Below, piece by piece: positions 32,003 to 40,976 of a stretch of DNA of 64,000 nt. Within the stretch, counting starts at the first letter, position 1, and each line of letters begins with the position of its first letter. The DNA lies in the NCBI GenBank assembly GCA_965228065.1, contig OZ245788.1, positions 4,402,001 to 4,466,000 of the forward strand. Direction: 5' to 3'. The notes beneath the pieces are model-generated. The model did not search any database and had not been told where the DNA came from. It saw only the letters and a program-made list of their open reading frames with translations. This DNA comes from Sphingobium_A sp965228065 (GTDB lineage: Bacteria > Pseudomonadota > Alphaproteobacteria > Sphingomonadales > Sphingomonadaceae). The position numbers were made by a program, and so were the translations under genes.

Positions 32003-33307
32003 ATGCCGAAATCCGGGACACTGGCCCGCAGCCTGAGCTGCCTTGCCGTTTCGGCCTTGCTTGCCACCGCGTCGGTCGCCTCCGCACAGACCGCCAAATC
32101 ACCGCCGGAGGTGAAAGCGCTGGTGGGCGGCACGGTCATCGACGTGATCGAGGGCAAATCGATCCCGGACGCAGTGATCGTAATCGAGGGGGATCGCATT
32201 CAAGCAGTCGGCCCACGCGGCACCATTTCCGTTCCCGCCGGGGCAACCGTGATCCCGGCGGACGGAAAATGGATCGTGCCCGGGCTGATGAACATGCACG
32301 TTCATCTCGGCCTGAACCTGCCCGGCGCGACCTATATCCACAACGAGAACCCCCAGGCACGCATCCTGCGGATGACGATCAACGGCCGCAAGACGCTGGA
32401 AGCCGGCGTGACCACAGTGCGCCTGACCGGTGAGGAAGACGGATCCGACTTCGTCGTGAAGGAGGCGTTCGACAAGGGCAGTTTCGATGGCCCGCGCATA
32501 GCGACCGTCGGCCAGATCATCGTGCCGACCGGCGGACACGGCACGCTGGAAGCTGACGGGCCCGCCGAGTTTTCGAAGGCTGTCCGACAGCAGATCAAGG
32601 CCGGCGCGACCTGGATCAAATTCTCGATCTCCGGCGGGATCTCGGACATGCATGGCAGCATCGCATCCGCGCCGATGACCGACGAGGAATTGCGCGTCGG
32701 CATCGAGGTCGCGCACCGCAACGGCGCCAAGGTGACCGCACATAATGGATCGCCGATCGCCGCGATGAAGGCGATGGAATACGGCATCAATTCGTTCGAG
32801 CATGGCTATTATTTCACCGACCCGGTCCTGCAGACGATGAAGGAGAAGGGCACATGGCTGATCCCGACGATGGTCGTCAGCCAGCCGGGCTCGCTCGAAT
32901 TCTTCAAGAAGATCGGATCGCCGCCATGGTATCTGGAGCGGCAGAAAGTGGTCGGCGCGCAGCATCTCCAGATGCTCAAAAATGCCATCCGCATCGGCGT
33001 GCCGATCGCGCTGGGCACCGACCAGTTTCCGTTCGAACCCAATAACGGGACGACAGCGACGGTCAGCGAAGCCGAGATCTATGTTCAGGCCGGCATGACA
33101 CCTCTCCAGGCCCTGCGCGCGGCCACGACCCAGCCGGCGAAGATGCTCGGCATGGAGGCAGATGTCGGTTCGCTCACCCCCGGAAAATACGCAGATATTG
33201 TCGTCGTGGATGCCGATCCGCTGAAGAATATCGGCGCGCTCAGGAGCATCGATTTCGTCATGAAGGGCGGGAAGCTGGTCTATCGCGCGGCGACTGCGGC
33301 GCGCTGA
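32003..33307 (+). CDS. Secreted amidohydrolase (prolidase/ochratoxinase type), copy 3
   Basis: A 434-aa paralogue starting at ATG 32,003 with CGGAGA upstream, 28 bp after copy 2. Signal peptide: SLSCLAVSALLATASVASAQ. Motifs: MNMHVHLGL, GATWIKFSISGG, VTAHNGS, SFEHGYY and LGTDQFPFEPNNG. Copies 1 and 3 share the DMHGSI/DTHGSI segment that copy 2 lacks. Maintaining three active paralogues in tandem suggests different side-chain specificities within one class of peptide or amide. Confidence 0.86.
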   Translation: MPKSGTLARSLSCLAVSALLATASVASAQTAKSPPEVKALVGGTVIDVIEGKSIPDAVIVIEGDRIQAVGPRGTISVPAGATVIPADGKWIVPGLMNMHVHLGLNLPGATYIHNENPQARILRMTINGRKTLEAGVTTVRLTGEEDGSDFVVKEAFDKGSFDGPRIATVGQIIVPTGGHGTLEADGPAEFSKAVRQQIKAGATWIKFSISGGISDMHGSIASAPMTDEELRVGIEVAHRNGAKVTAHNGSPIAAMKAMEYGINSFEHGYYFTDPVLQTMKEKGTWLIPTMVVSQPGSLEFFKKIGSPPWYLERQKVVGAQHLQMLKNAIRIGVPIALGTDQFPFEPNNGTTATVSEAEIYVQAGMTPLQALRAATTQPAKMLGMEADVGSLTPGKYADIVVVDADPLKNIGALRSIDFVMKGGKLVYRAATAAR

Positions 33308-33326
33308 CGCGCAAGGAATATATAGT

Positions 33327-33341
33327 TTGCGCTGAACGCAA
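33327..33341. promoter_or_regulatory. LysR-type operator, site B
   Basis: TTGCGCTGAACGCAA has perfect 5-bp arms with a 5-bp spacer. It equals the reverse complement of site A except at one base (CTAAA there, CTGAA here). It lies 102 bp before ATG 33,444 in the 136-bp gap and probably drives the NTF2/TonB/DUF885/symporter operon. Confidence 0.65.
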
Positions 33342-33443
33342 CGATTCCTGCTTACCTATGCGCTTGATGAAAAATAACAAAGCGTGAAAGTTCATGCAAC
33401 GCAACCCGCACGCCAGTCGGGGATTTCGAACCAGGAGCCGCAG

Positions 33444-33917
33444 ATGAAGAAGACCGCCGCCTTCGTACTTGCCGCTCTCGTCGCTCTTCAGCCCGTTTCG
33501 GCTGCCGCGAAGAGCGATGTCTTCACCAGCATGTTCGCGTGGTGGAACACCGCCTTCAAGACCAAGGACGGCTTTAACGCGACCGCGTTTCGGAAATATT
33601 TCACCGAGGACGCGACGCTGACACTCGAAGGCCATCAGGCCATTCGTGGCATCGACAATTGGGTGACGCATTTCCGGAGGATCCAGGCAAGCGGCGCGCA
33701 GGTCGAGATCGTCGTGCCGTTCAAAACCGTCTTCCAGCAAGGCAACAAGATCTACAGCTACCACGTCATCAGAAGCCGTCGCGACGGCAAGGCAAGCTGC
33801 ACGCTCGCGGCGGGACATGCCGTCGTCGAGCGCGGGAAGATCGCCGCAATCACGCTCGTCCGGGCGCCGATCGACCCCGCCAAGGGGCCGCTCGATCCGC
33901 AGTGCTGGACCGACTGA
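33444..33917 (+). CDS. Secreted NTF2/SnoaL-like protein, copy 2
   Basis: A 157-aa exported protein starting at ATG 33,444 with CAGGAG 8 bp upstream; signal peptide AAFVLAALVALQPVSAAA. The NTF2-like core is MFAWWNTAFKTKDGFN, FRKYFTEDATLTLEG and HFRRIQASGAQVE. It is the paralogue of 26,752-27,237. A Cys pair (SCTLAAG, PQCWTD) is specific to this copy. It is first gene after site B, 95 bp before the TonB receptor. Pairing of an NTF2-like protein with a DUF885 protein in both copies argues they act together. Confidence 0.8.
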   Translation: MKKTAAFVLAALVALQPVSAAAKSDVFTSMFAWWNTAFKTKDGFNATAFRKYFTEDATLTLEGHQAIRGIDNWVTHFRRIQASGAQVEIVVPFKTVFQQGNKIYSYHVIRSRRDGKASCTLAAGHAVVERGKIAAITLVRAPIDPAKGPLDPQCWTD

Positions 33918-33935
33918 ATAATTTCGCTGTCGGGA

Positions 33936-33950
33936 CCCGGCAAAGCCGGG
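33936..33950 (+). other. Short stem-loop between NTF2-like and TonB genes
   Basis: CCCGGCAAAGCCGGG is a 6-bp perfect stem with a 3-nt loop in the 95-bp gap. No U tract follows, so it is more likely a processing or stabilising stem than a terminator. Confidence 0.4.
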
Positions 33951-34012
33951 CTCGGCGACTGCTGAACAAAAGGCCGCCGGATCAAGAAATCGGCGGGGAA
34001 AAGGGGAATTTC

Positions 34013-36268
34013 ATGAAGAACATAAACCGGTCGACACACATTACGCTCCTTCGTGGCCTGATGGGGTCGCAACTGGCGCTTGCCGCGGCCCTCGTCTCGG
34101 CGCCCGCGATGGCACAGGACGCGCCTCAGGAAGAAGCCGCCAGCCTCGCTGGCGATATCGTCGTCACCGCGCAGCGCCGCGCCGAGTCCCTGCAGGATGT
34201 TCCCATCTCGATCACGGCGTTCGGCAGCGAGGCCATCGCGAAGCAGAACATCCAGGGCATCGACGATTATTTCGCGGTCACGCCGAATGTCAGCTTCGTC
34301 GCCAACGGTTCGCGCGATCGCCGCGACCTGGCCATTCGCGGCATCAGCAACCAGCTTGGTGCTTATGACGATGTCCGCCCGGCAACCTATGCCTTCTACA
34401 TCAACGAGTTCAACGTCAGCGCGGGCACCAGCAACCCTGACGTGGTCGATATGGAGCGGATCGAGATCCTGCGCGGGCCGCAGGGCGTGTATTTCGGCCG
34501 GAACGCCGTAGGTGGCGCCATCAACATCCAGACGCGCAAGCCGACCAACGAGTGGGAAGGCGAGATCAATCTCGGCTATTCCAGCTTCGACACCAAGCGG
34601 ATCGAACTGATCGGCAACGCGCCGATCGTCGACGGGCTGCTCGCGGTCCGCGTCGCCGGCCAGTTCCTGAAGTCCGACGGCAACATCCGGAACATCAACC
34701 CCACCGGTGGCGGCAACGATTCCGAATACAAGACCGGCCGTATCATGGCGCGGCTGACCCCCACCGACAATCTGACCTGGGATGTCGTCTACAGCCGCTC
34801 GGAGGAAGAGACCGGCATGCGTGCCGGTGTGCCGACGGGCTTCCTCACCCGCACCTGGCGCTCGGTCTATTATGGCGGCGCCGCGGGTAATGTCGCATCG
34901 CCGGACGGGGTCGGCTTCTATCCCAACAACCGGACCAAGGTGAATTTCAACCGCCCGCAGAGCGTGGGCACCAACGTCGAATATATCAGCAGCAACATGG
35001 TCTATGATTTCGACACGATGTCGCTGACCGCCGTGGTCGGCAAGATCAGCTCCGAAGTCTACAACTATGGTGACGTCGATGGCGGAAGCTTCGATTTCTT
35101 CTACGAGGATTTCCTGCTCAACCGTGACTCGACCAGCGCGGAATTGCGCCTGCAGTCGACGAGCAAGGGTGCGTTCGAATGGAGCGTCGGCGCCATGCTG
35201 GGCAAGGACACCGGAACGACCGATCAGGCGACCTATTACGGCACGCAGAACCCGCTGGGCCAGACGCCCGGAAAGTCGATCACGACCCTGGTCACCGACT
35301 CCTCGTCCAAATATCACGCCATCTTCGGCCAGGGCACCTGGAACGCCACCGACAAGCTGAGCGTCAGCATCGGTGGTCGCTATTCGTACGAGAAGATCCG
35401 CCGCCATCTGATCAACTCGTCGAACGGCGTGCAGACCAACGACAGCGATCGCAGCAAGGCGTTCAAGGATTTCTCGCCGCGCTTCAACATCAGCTACAAG
35501 CCCGATGACGACTTCATGTTCTACGGCACCGTTTCGAAGGGCTTCAAGTCCGGTGGCGTGCAGGTTCAGGAAGCGGCGCTTCAGAACGAGTACAAGCCCG
35601 AAGAGCTGTGGAACTACGAAGCCGGCGTGAAGGGCGAGTTGTTCGATCGCCGCCTGCGGTTCGATCTCACCGGCTTCTATATGGACTGGAAGGACGTGCA
35701 GCAGACCGTCCGCTTCCAGTTCCTCGACAATGGTGTGCTGCGTGGCGTGAACGGCATCGACAATGCGGGCAGCGCGCGCAGCTATGGTGCCGAACTCAGC
35801 CTCGATGCCCGGATCAGCAGCCGTCTGAAGGTGGGTGCTGCAGCGGGTTGGCTGGAGGCCAATTATGTCAAATTCCCGGTCGCGCTGGTCGACGGCATCA
35901 CGATCAATGCCAATGGCAAACGCATGGTCAACGCCCCGCGCTGGACGCTGAGCGGCAACGCCGAATATACCGTGCCACTGTCCGACAGCTTCGAAGGCTT
36001 TGTGCGCGGCGAATGGAATTATCGCGGTGAAACGCTCTCGTCGAACTTCGCGCTGGTCTATCCCGTGTCGCCGTTCGTCGCTCCGGGCTATCACAACTTC
36101 AACCTGCGTATCGGCGCGGAGAGCGACAAGATGAAGGTCATGCTCTACGTCGAGAATCTGTTCGACAATAATTACTACACCAACGCCTATGAGAAGGCGT
36201 TCTACAGCGGAATCCAGGTCGAGCCGTCCTTCCAGACGATCGGGATCAACTTCGGATTCAAGTTCTGA
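34013..36268 (+). CDS. TonB-dependent receptor of the peptide/amino-acid island
   Basis: A 751-aa outer-membrane receptor starting at ATG 34,013 with AAGGGG upstream. Signal peptide ends APAMAQDA; TonB-box-like DIVVTAQRR; plug segments VPISITAFGSEAI, RDLAIRGISNQ and MERIEILRGPQGVYFGRNAVGG; the barrel ends in a terminal Phe (IGINFGFKF). It belongs to the large sphingomonad 'DIVVTAQRR' class. It is second in the site B operon, followed by a GC-rich stem-loop and then DUF885. It likely imports the oligopeptide or conjugate degraded by the surrounding hydrolases. Confidence 0.93.
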   Translation: MKNINRSTHITLLRGLMGSQLALAAALVSAPAMAQDAPQEEAASLAGDIVVTAQRRAESLQDVPISITAFGSEAIAKQNIQGIDDYFAVTPNVSFVANGSRDRRDLAIRGISNQLGAYDDVRPATYAFYINEFNVSAGTSNPDVVDMERIEILRGPQGVYFGRNAVGGAINIQTRKPTNEWEGEINLGYSSFDTKRIELIGNAPIVDGLLAVRVAGQFLKSDGNIRNINPTGGGNDSEYKTGRIMARLTPTDNLTWDVVYSRSEEETGMRAGVPTGFLTRTWRSVYYGGAAGNVASPDGVGFYPNNRTKVNFNRPQSVGTNVEYISSNMVYDFDTMSLTAVVGKISSEVYNYGDVDGGSFDFFYEDFLLNRDSTSAELRLQSTSKGAFEWSVGAMLGKDTGTTDQATYYGTQNPLGQTPGKSITTLVTDSSSKYHAIFGQGTWNATDKLSVSIGGRYSYEKIRRHLINSSNGVQTNDSDRSKAFKDFSPRFNISYKPDDDFMFYGTVSKGFKSGGVQVQEAALQNEYKPEELWNYEAGVKGELFDRRLRFDLTGFYMDWKDVQQTVRFQFLDNGVLRGVNGIDNAGSARSYGAELSLDARISSRLKVGAAAGWLEANYVKFPVALVDGITINANGKRMVNAPRWTLSGNAEYTVPLSDSFEGFVRGEWNYRGETLSSNFALVYPVSPFVAPGYHNFNLRIGAESDKMKVMLYVENLFDNNYYTNAYEKAFYSGIQVEPSFQTIGINFGFKF

Positions 36269-36279
36269 TACTTCCCCGG

Positions 36280-36303
36280 GGGGCGGTCCGAAAGGGCCGC
36301 CCC
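36280..36303 (+). terminator. Strong intra-operon stem-loop after the TonB gene
   Basis: The arms GGGGCGGTCC and GGGCCGCCCC pair over 10 bp (one G-U) around a GAAA tetraloop. It lies 11 bp after the TonB stop and 53 bp before the DUF885 start. No U tract follows, so it could be a partial terminator or a 3'-end stabiliser that raises receptor mRNA relative to downstream genes. Confidence 0.55.
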
Positions 36304-36356
36304 ATCTACCCCGATCCTCGAACGCACGAGGATCCGACCATGGCTGGAGTTCACCG

Positions 36357-38168
36357 ATGATCGATCGCCGCAGCTTCATCGGGGCAACGGCGGCCGGTGC
36401 AATGATCCCGGCCTTTCCAGCGCTTGCAACGGGCTCGACCGGAAGCGCCGACGCGGCATTGACCGCGCTGTTGCAGCGGCATTCCGACGCCTATTTCATC
36501 CGCTCGCCCGAAGAAGCGACCAGCAACGACGTCGATATCGGCGCGCGCGCAGGACTGCGCGCCTTGCTCGACGATCGATCGCTTGCCGCACGCGCGACCG
36601 ACCGGTCCGCCATCAAACTGGCGATCGCCCAGCTCGCCACGATCGATCGTTCCTCGCTGTCGCCGCGCGCGGCACTCGATCGCGACGTTGCCAGCTTTGT
36701 CTACGAAACGCTCGACGACCTGCTCGGCCGCTACGGCTATATCGACGGCAATCTCCGGCCCAGCCCCTATGTCGTGAGCCAGATGAACGGCGCCTATTAT
36801 TGGCTGCCGGACTTAATCGGAACGCGCCATCCCATCGAAACCCGCGCCGATGCGGACGCATGGCTGTCGCGGCTCGCGGCGCTGGCGACCGCTCTCGATC
36901 AGGAGACCGACCGGATCCGGCATGATGCGGGCATCGGTGTCGTGCCGCCAGACTTCGTGATCGCGAAGACGATCGCGCAGATCAAAGATCTGCGCGACGG
37001 TGCCCCGCTGCAATCGCCGCTTATCGCGCCTGCGCTTGTCCGGATCGCCGCGAAGGGGCTCGGCGACTATGGTCCACGCGCAGACACAATCTTCCGGTCG
37101 CGCATCGCACCCGCGCTCAGCCGGCAGATCGCAGCGCTGGAGGCCGTTGCCCCCAAGGCCGTCGACACGGCCGGGGTCTGGCGACTGCCCGATGGGGACG
37201 CCTATTACGCGGCCTCGGTCCGCTCCAATACAACGGCGGACATCGCGCCGGGCGAGTTGCACAAGGTGGGGCTTGCGCAATGCGAAGCGCTGATCGCCGA
37301 GATCGATCGCAGCCTGAAGGCGCAGGGCATGAGCCAGGGCAGCGTGGGTGCGCGGATCGCCGCGCTCAACAAGGACAAGCGCTTCACCGTCTCCGACGAT
37401 GACGCCGGTCGCGAAAAATTGCTGGCGCTGGCCGACGCCGCGCTGAAGAAGGTGATTGCCCGCCTGCCAAAGGCATTCGGCAATGTGTCGCTCAACCCGA
37501 TCGTGGTGCGGCGCATACCGCAGACGATCGAGAGCGGCGCACCCGGCGCCTTCTACAGCGAAGGCGCACCTGGACAGCCCGGGGTATTCTCGCTCAACCT
37601 GAAACGACCCGGCGAGCATTCGACCTGGCGGCTGCCGACGCTCGCCCATCACGAAGGCGTGCCCGGGCACCATTTCCAGTACAGCGTCCTTGCGCACGCC
37701 CCGGCCATGCCGCAATTCCGCAAGATGGTCCGCTTCTCGGCCTATACCGAGGGCTGGGCGCTCTACGCACAGCAGGTCGCCGACGAACTCGGCATCTATG
37801 AGGATGATCCGTTCGGGCGGATCGGCTATCTCCAGTCCGAACTGTTTCGCGCCGCACGCATCGTGGTGGATACAGGCATTCATCACGAACGCTGGACGAA
37901 GGATCAGGGAGTCGCCTGGATGGTCGAGAATGCCGGCGAACAGCCGATAGCCACCGAACGCGAAGTGACGCGCTATGCGGTCTATCCGGGGCAAGCCTGC
38001 AGCTTCAAAGTGGGCGCGAACCGTATCGTCGCTGCGCGCGAAGCCGCGCGCCAGGCAATGGGCGACAGGTTCGATGTGCGCGGATTCCACGATCTTGTGC
38101 TCGAATCCGGGCCGGTACCGCTTGCGGTGCTCGAAAAATCGGTCGCCGATTGGGCGCGGCCGGGATGA
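36357..38168 (+). CDS. DUF885 family metallopeptidase-like protein, copy 2
   Basis: A 603-aa exported protein with a clear Tat signal (DRRSFIGATAAGAMIPAF). The active-site motif HEGVPGHH is at residues 432-439, followed by YTEGWALYAQQVADELG. It resembles copy 1 (27,292-29,091) in these motifs and in the C-terminal YPGQACSFKVGANR region but is otherwise divergent. Its stop overlaps the start of the DUF3311 gene (ATGA). Cytoplasmic folding and Tat export suit a metal-dependent hydrolase. Substrate is inferred only as peptide- or ester-like. Confidence 0.87.
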   Translation: MIDRRSFIGATAAGAMIPAFPALATGSTGSADAALTALLQRHSDAYFIRSPEEATSNDVDIGARAGLRALLDDRSLAARATDRSAIKLAIAQLATIDRSSLSPRAALDRDVASFVYETLDDLLGRYGYIDGNLRPSPYVVSQMNGAYYWLPDLIGTRHPIETRADADAWLSRLAALATALDQETDRIRHDAGIGVVPPDFVIAKTIAQIKDLRDGAPLQSPLIAPALVRIAAKGLGDYGPRADTIFRSRIAPALSRQIAALEAVAPKAVDTAGVWRLPDGDAYYAASVRSNTTADIAPGELHKVGLAQCEALIAEIDRSLKAQGMSQGSVGARIAALNKDKRFTVSDDDAGREKLLALADAALKKVIARLPKAFGNVSLNPIVVRRIPQTIESGAPGAFYSEGAPGQPGVFSLNLKRPGEHSTWRLPTLAHHEGVPGHHFQYSVLAHAPAMPQFRKMVRFSAYTEGWALYAQQVADELGIYEDDPFGRIGYLQSELFRAARIVVDTGIHHERWTKDQGVAWMVENAGEQPIATEREVTRYAVYPGQACSFKVGANRIVAAREAARQAMGDRFDVRGFHDLVLESGPVPLAVLEKSVADWARPG

Positions 38169-38419
38169 CTGACGACGCGCCGAGCCGCATTCCCCGCGGA
38201 CATCGCTGGCTGCTGATCATTCCCTTTCTGTGGCAGGTGGGCTTCGTTCCCTTCGTCAACGACATCGCCTGGCGGCCATTTTCGTTGCCCTTTCCGATGG
38301 TCTGGCAAATGCTCGGAATCGTCCTGACCTCGATCGTCATCGCGATCGTGTTCAGGCTCGACGAGCGGGTCGATCCGGAAATCGACGACGACACCCCCTC
38401 CGAAAGGCCGCTCCATTGA
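38165..38419 (+). CDS. DUF3311 small membrane protein (symporter partner)
   Basis: An 84-aa protein with two membrane segments (WLLIIPFLWQVGFVPFVN and MVWQMLGIVLTSIVIAIVF) and the DUF3311 core RPFSLPFPMVWQM. DUF3311 genes commonly precede sodium:solute symporters. Here the gene overlaps both neighbours (ATGA upstream, TTGA downstream), so the trio is translationally coupled. It is probably an auxiliary subunit of the transporter. Confidence 0.82.
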   Translation: MTDDAPSRIPRGHRWLLIIPFLWQVGFVPFVNDIAWRPFSLPFPMVWQMLGIVLTSIVIAIVFRLDERVDPEIDDDTPSERPLH

Positions 38420-39897
38420 TCCTGGCGTTCACATTGTCGGTGGTGCTGGGGACGATGGCCGGGGCGCTGCTCTATGGCCGGCGTCAGTCGCGCGCAGGGA
38501 CTATGACCGAGTGGGCGGTGGGCGGCCGAAGCTTCGGCATGCTCATCTTCTGGTTTCTCAACGCGGGTGAGATCTACACGACCTTCGCGGTGCTCGGCAT
38601 TTCAGGGTTCGCCTGGGCGTTCGGGGCGCCGGCCTATCTCGCGCTTACCTCCGTCTCGCTCTCCGCAACGCTGGGTTATTGGCTGATGCCGCGGATCTGG
38701 GAGGCGGGGAAGCGCCACCAGCTCGTCACCCAGGCCGATTTCTTCGCTGCTCATTATCGGGCCACCTGGCTCGGCTGCGTCGTCGGTGTTGCCGGCATCG
38801 CCGCCCTCATCGTCTATGTGCAGATCCAGATCACCGCGCTCAGCCTGATCATCAGGCTCTCGCTGGGCAGCGACGTATCGCAGGTCACCGCGGCCGTGCT
38901 GGCGGCCGTGATCATGCTCGCCTTCGTCTATTTTGCCGGATTGCGGTCCGCCGCCTTTGCCGCGGGGGTGAAGGACATATTGATGGTCGTCATCGTCGTG
39001 GTGCTCAGCGTGACCGTGGCATCGAAGGTGGGGGCGGCGTCGATCCTCGACATATTCGCGATGGCGGAGATCCAGCATCCCGGCTTCGGTAAATTTCCGG
39101 GGCTCCAACCCGAAGCGGGGCTGTCCTCGATCTGGTTGATGACGTCAGCGCTGAATGTGGCGCTCGGCAACTGGATCCTGCCGCACATGTTCCAGCTCTG
39201 CTTTGCCGCGGGCAGCCGCAAGACGATCCGTCGCAACGCGATCTGGCAGCCCATTTATTCGCTCTCCTATTTCTTCATCATCCTGCTCGGATTGGCGGCG
39301 CTCCTTGCCGGAACCCAGCCCCCGGGCGGGGATTCCAACGCGGTGCTGCTGCAATTCGTGTCGGATCGCTATCCGTCATGGGCGGTCGGGATATTCGCGG
39401 GCACAGCGTGTCTTCTCGCGCTGGTGCCGGGATCGGTGCTGCTGCTGACCGCCAGTTCGATCTTCACGCGCAATATCGTGCGACCGTTCCGCCCCGATAT
39501 CAGCGAACGCAGCATGCTGATCGTCGCACGCGGCGCGATGATCGCCTTTGCCGGCATTGCAGTGTGGCTCACGCTGGGCGCGACGCGGTCGCTCGTCGAA
39601 GTCGGCCTGTCCGCCTATGCCGCGATCGGCATGCTCGCACCGGGCGTCTATCTCGCCTTCACATGGAAGCGCGCGCATGCCGTGGGCGTGCTCGTCGGCA
39701 TCGTTGCGGGATATTGCGCGCTGCTGCTGCCGGTGGCCCAGGGCTTCTGGAACACCCACTTCCCGCAATGGGAGCATGGGCTGCTCGCTATGGCCGTCGA
39801 CGCCGCTGTGACGGTGATTGCCTGCCTGATCATTCCGGCCAAAACGGCTCCCGTCCAGGCAGATTCAGCTCATGCCCTGGACGCTGCCGGAGGTTGA
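38416..39897 (+). CDS. Sodium:solute symporter (SSS family)
   Basis: A 493-aa inner-membrane protein with about 13 membrane segments. The start is the TTG at 38,416 overlapping the DUF3311 stop; starting earlier would bury it in the upstream gene. Typical SSS segments: MTEWAVGGRSFGMLIFWFLN, ITQADFF-like LVTQADFFAAHY, and AVWLTLGATRSLVEVGLSAY. The nearest functional classes are pantothenate/proline-type and monocarboxylate symporters. In this operon it is the likely importer of the amino acid or small peptide released in the periplasm. Confidence 0.87.
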   Translation: MILAFTLSVVLGTMAGALLYGRRQSRAGTMTEWAVGGRSFGMLIFWFLNAGEIYTTFAVLGISGFAWAFGAPAYLALTSVSLSATLGYWLMPRIWEAGKRHQLVTQADFFAAHYRATWLGCVVGVAGIAALIVYVQIQITALSLIIRLSLGSDVSQVTAAVLAAVIMLAFVYFAGLRSAAFAAGVKDILMVVIVVVLSVTVASKVGAASILDIFAMAEIQHPGFGKFPGLQPEAGLSSIWLMTSALNVALGNWILPHMFQLCFAAGSRKTIRRNAIWQPIYSLSYFFIILLGLAALLAGTQPPGGDSNAVLLQFVSDRYPSWAVGIFAGTACLLALVPGSVLLLTASSIFTRNIVRPFRPDISERSMLIVARGAMIAFAGIAVWLTLGATRSLVEVGLSAYAAIGMLAPGVYLAFTWKRAHAVGVLVGIVAGYCALLLPVAQGFWNTHFPQWEHGLLAMAVDAAVTVIACLIIPAKTAPVQADSAHALDAAGG

Positions 39898-39903
39898 ACG
39901 CGG

Positions 39904-40824
39904 TTAAAGCGGCTCCGCGCCTTTCCAGTTGGACCAGCTTTTGAGCTTCGCCTCCAGAATCGCGAGCAGCCTGGCCGGCCCGCCGTCGAGCTGACGGCCG
40001 ACCCGATGGATCAGGCTGATCGTGGTATGCTCCAGTTCGGCTTCCATCAGCGGCCGGGCGACAAGCAGCTTCTGTTCGAGTTCCGCCAGCACGGAGATCG
40101 TCGGCATCACCGTCACCATCCGTCCGGCCTTTGCCATCTCGCGCATCATCAGCAGCGACGTGGTCACGATCTTTGGCTCCAGCCACACCTGTTCGCGCCG
40201 TTCCGCGTCGTTCAGGATGGTCCGGATGCGAAATCCCTTGGGGGGCAGGCAGAGATCGAAGCGCGCGAGCGTCGCAAGATCGATCGATTCGGCGGAGGCG
40301 GCCGGATGATCGGGGCTGCAGATCACCATCAGGGGTTGAGCGGCCGATGCACGGGTACGAATCTTGGGTTCGCTGCAGCTGTGCAGGATCATGCCGATAT
40401 GCGCTTCGTCGTCGAGCACCATGCGGACGATTTCGGTGGTTGTGGCGCTCGTCACGGACAGGGTGATGCCCGGATTGCGGCTCTGGAAATTCTCGATGAT
40501 GGCGGTGAAGGCATTGCCCAGAAACCCTTCGCCGACGGCTAGGTCGACCCGCCCGGTCTTCACCTCCCGCAGTTCCTGCAGGCGGTTCATCAGCGCTTCG
40601 CGATCGGCGATCTGGTCGCGATAATATTGGAAGGTCAGTTCACCGGCTTCGGTCAGCCGGATGGAACGGCGCCCGCGCTCGATCAGCGCGACGCCCATCT
40701 GCTGCTCAAGCTGGGCGATCTGGCGACTGATCGAGGACACCGCCACGCCGATCTTCTCGCTCGCCAGCCGCATCGAGCCCAGATTCGCGGCCTCGAAGAA
40801 ATAGTGCAGTGCATTATCCCACAT
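39904..40824 (-). CDS. LysR family regulator of the peptide/amino-acid island
   Basis: A 306-aa LysR-type regulator. The N-terminal winged helix-turn-helix (ALHYFFEAANLGSMRLASEK, SSISRQIAQLEQQMGVALIE) is followed by the periplasmic-binding-like effector domain from about residue 90. It is divergent from the DapA-like gene across 152 bp that contain TTGCATATTGCGCAA. Related TTGCG-N5-CGCAA sites occur at 29,261, 33,327 and (weaker) 44,740, so it probably controls the whole 26.7-47.3 kb set. The stop is 6 bp from the convergent symporter stop. Confidence 0.9.
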   Translation of the reverse strand: MWDNALHYFFEAANLGSMRLASEKIGVAVSSISRQIAQLEQQMGVALIERGRRSIRLTEAGELTFQYYRDQIADREALMNRLQELREVKTGRVDLAVGEGFLGNAFTAIIENFQSRNPGITLSVTSATTTEIVRMVLDDEAHIGMILHSCSEPKIRTRASAAQPLMVICSPDHPAASAESIDLATLARFDLCLPPKGFRIRTILNDAERREQVWLEPKIVTTSLLMMREMAKAGRMVTVMPTISVLAELEQKLLVARPLMEAELEHTTISLIHRVGRQLDGGPARLLAILEAKLKSWSNWKGAEPL

Positions 40825-40860
40825 CTTTATCTCCGGAGATCACGGCGCCTCCCTTCTAAT

Positions 40861-40877
40861 TTGCATATTGCGCAATA
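40861..40877. promoter_or_regulatory. LysR-type operator, site C
   Basis: TTGCATATTGCGCAA matches TTGCG-N5-CGCAA at 9 of 10 arm positions. It overlaps a perfect 12-bp palindrome TATTGCGCAATA (40,866-40,877). It is 37 bp upstream of the lysR start and 100 bp before the DapA-like gene, the usual place for autoregulation plus divergent activation. Confidence 0.6.
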
Positions 40878-40976
40878 AAATTCAACAATCGTTGCCATTG
40901 TCGCGTTACTGAGTTCGGCGCATTCCGGGATCATGAGCAATCACAATCGAGTGGCTGGCTTCGACAGGGGGCATGT

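Noticed and set aside
33758..36379. 873-codon minus-strand frame opposite the TonB receptor
   Set aside because: It is antisense to a clear TonB receptor; the translation is high in Arg/Asp/Val/Glu with no motif. It arises from codon bias.
40900..40976. Sigma-54 promoter upstream of the DapA-like gene (TGGCTGGC...GGGGGCATG)
   Set aside because: The -24 TGGCAC and -12 TTGC elements are not in correct spacing, and none of the UAS half-sites occur nearby.
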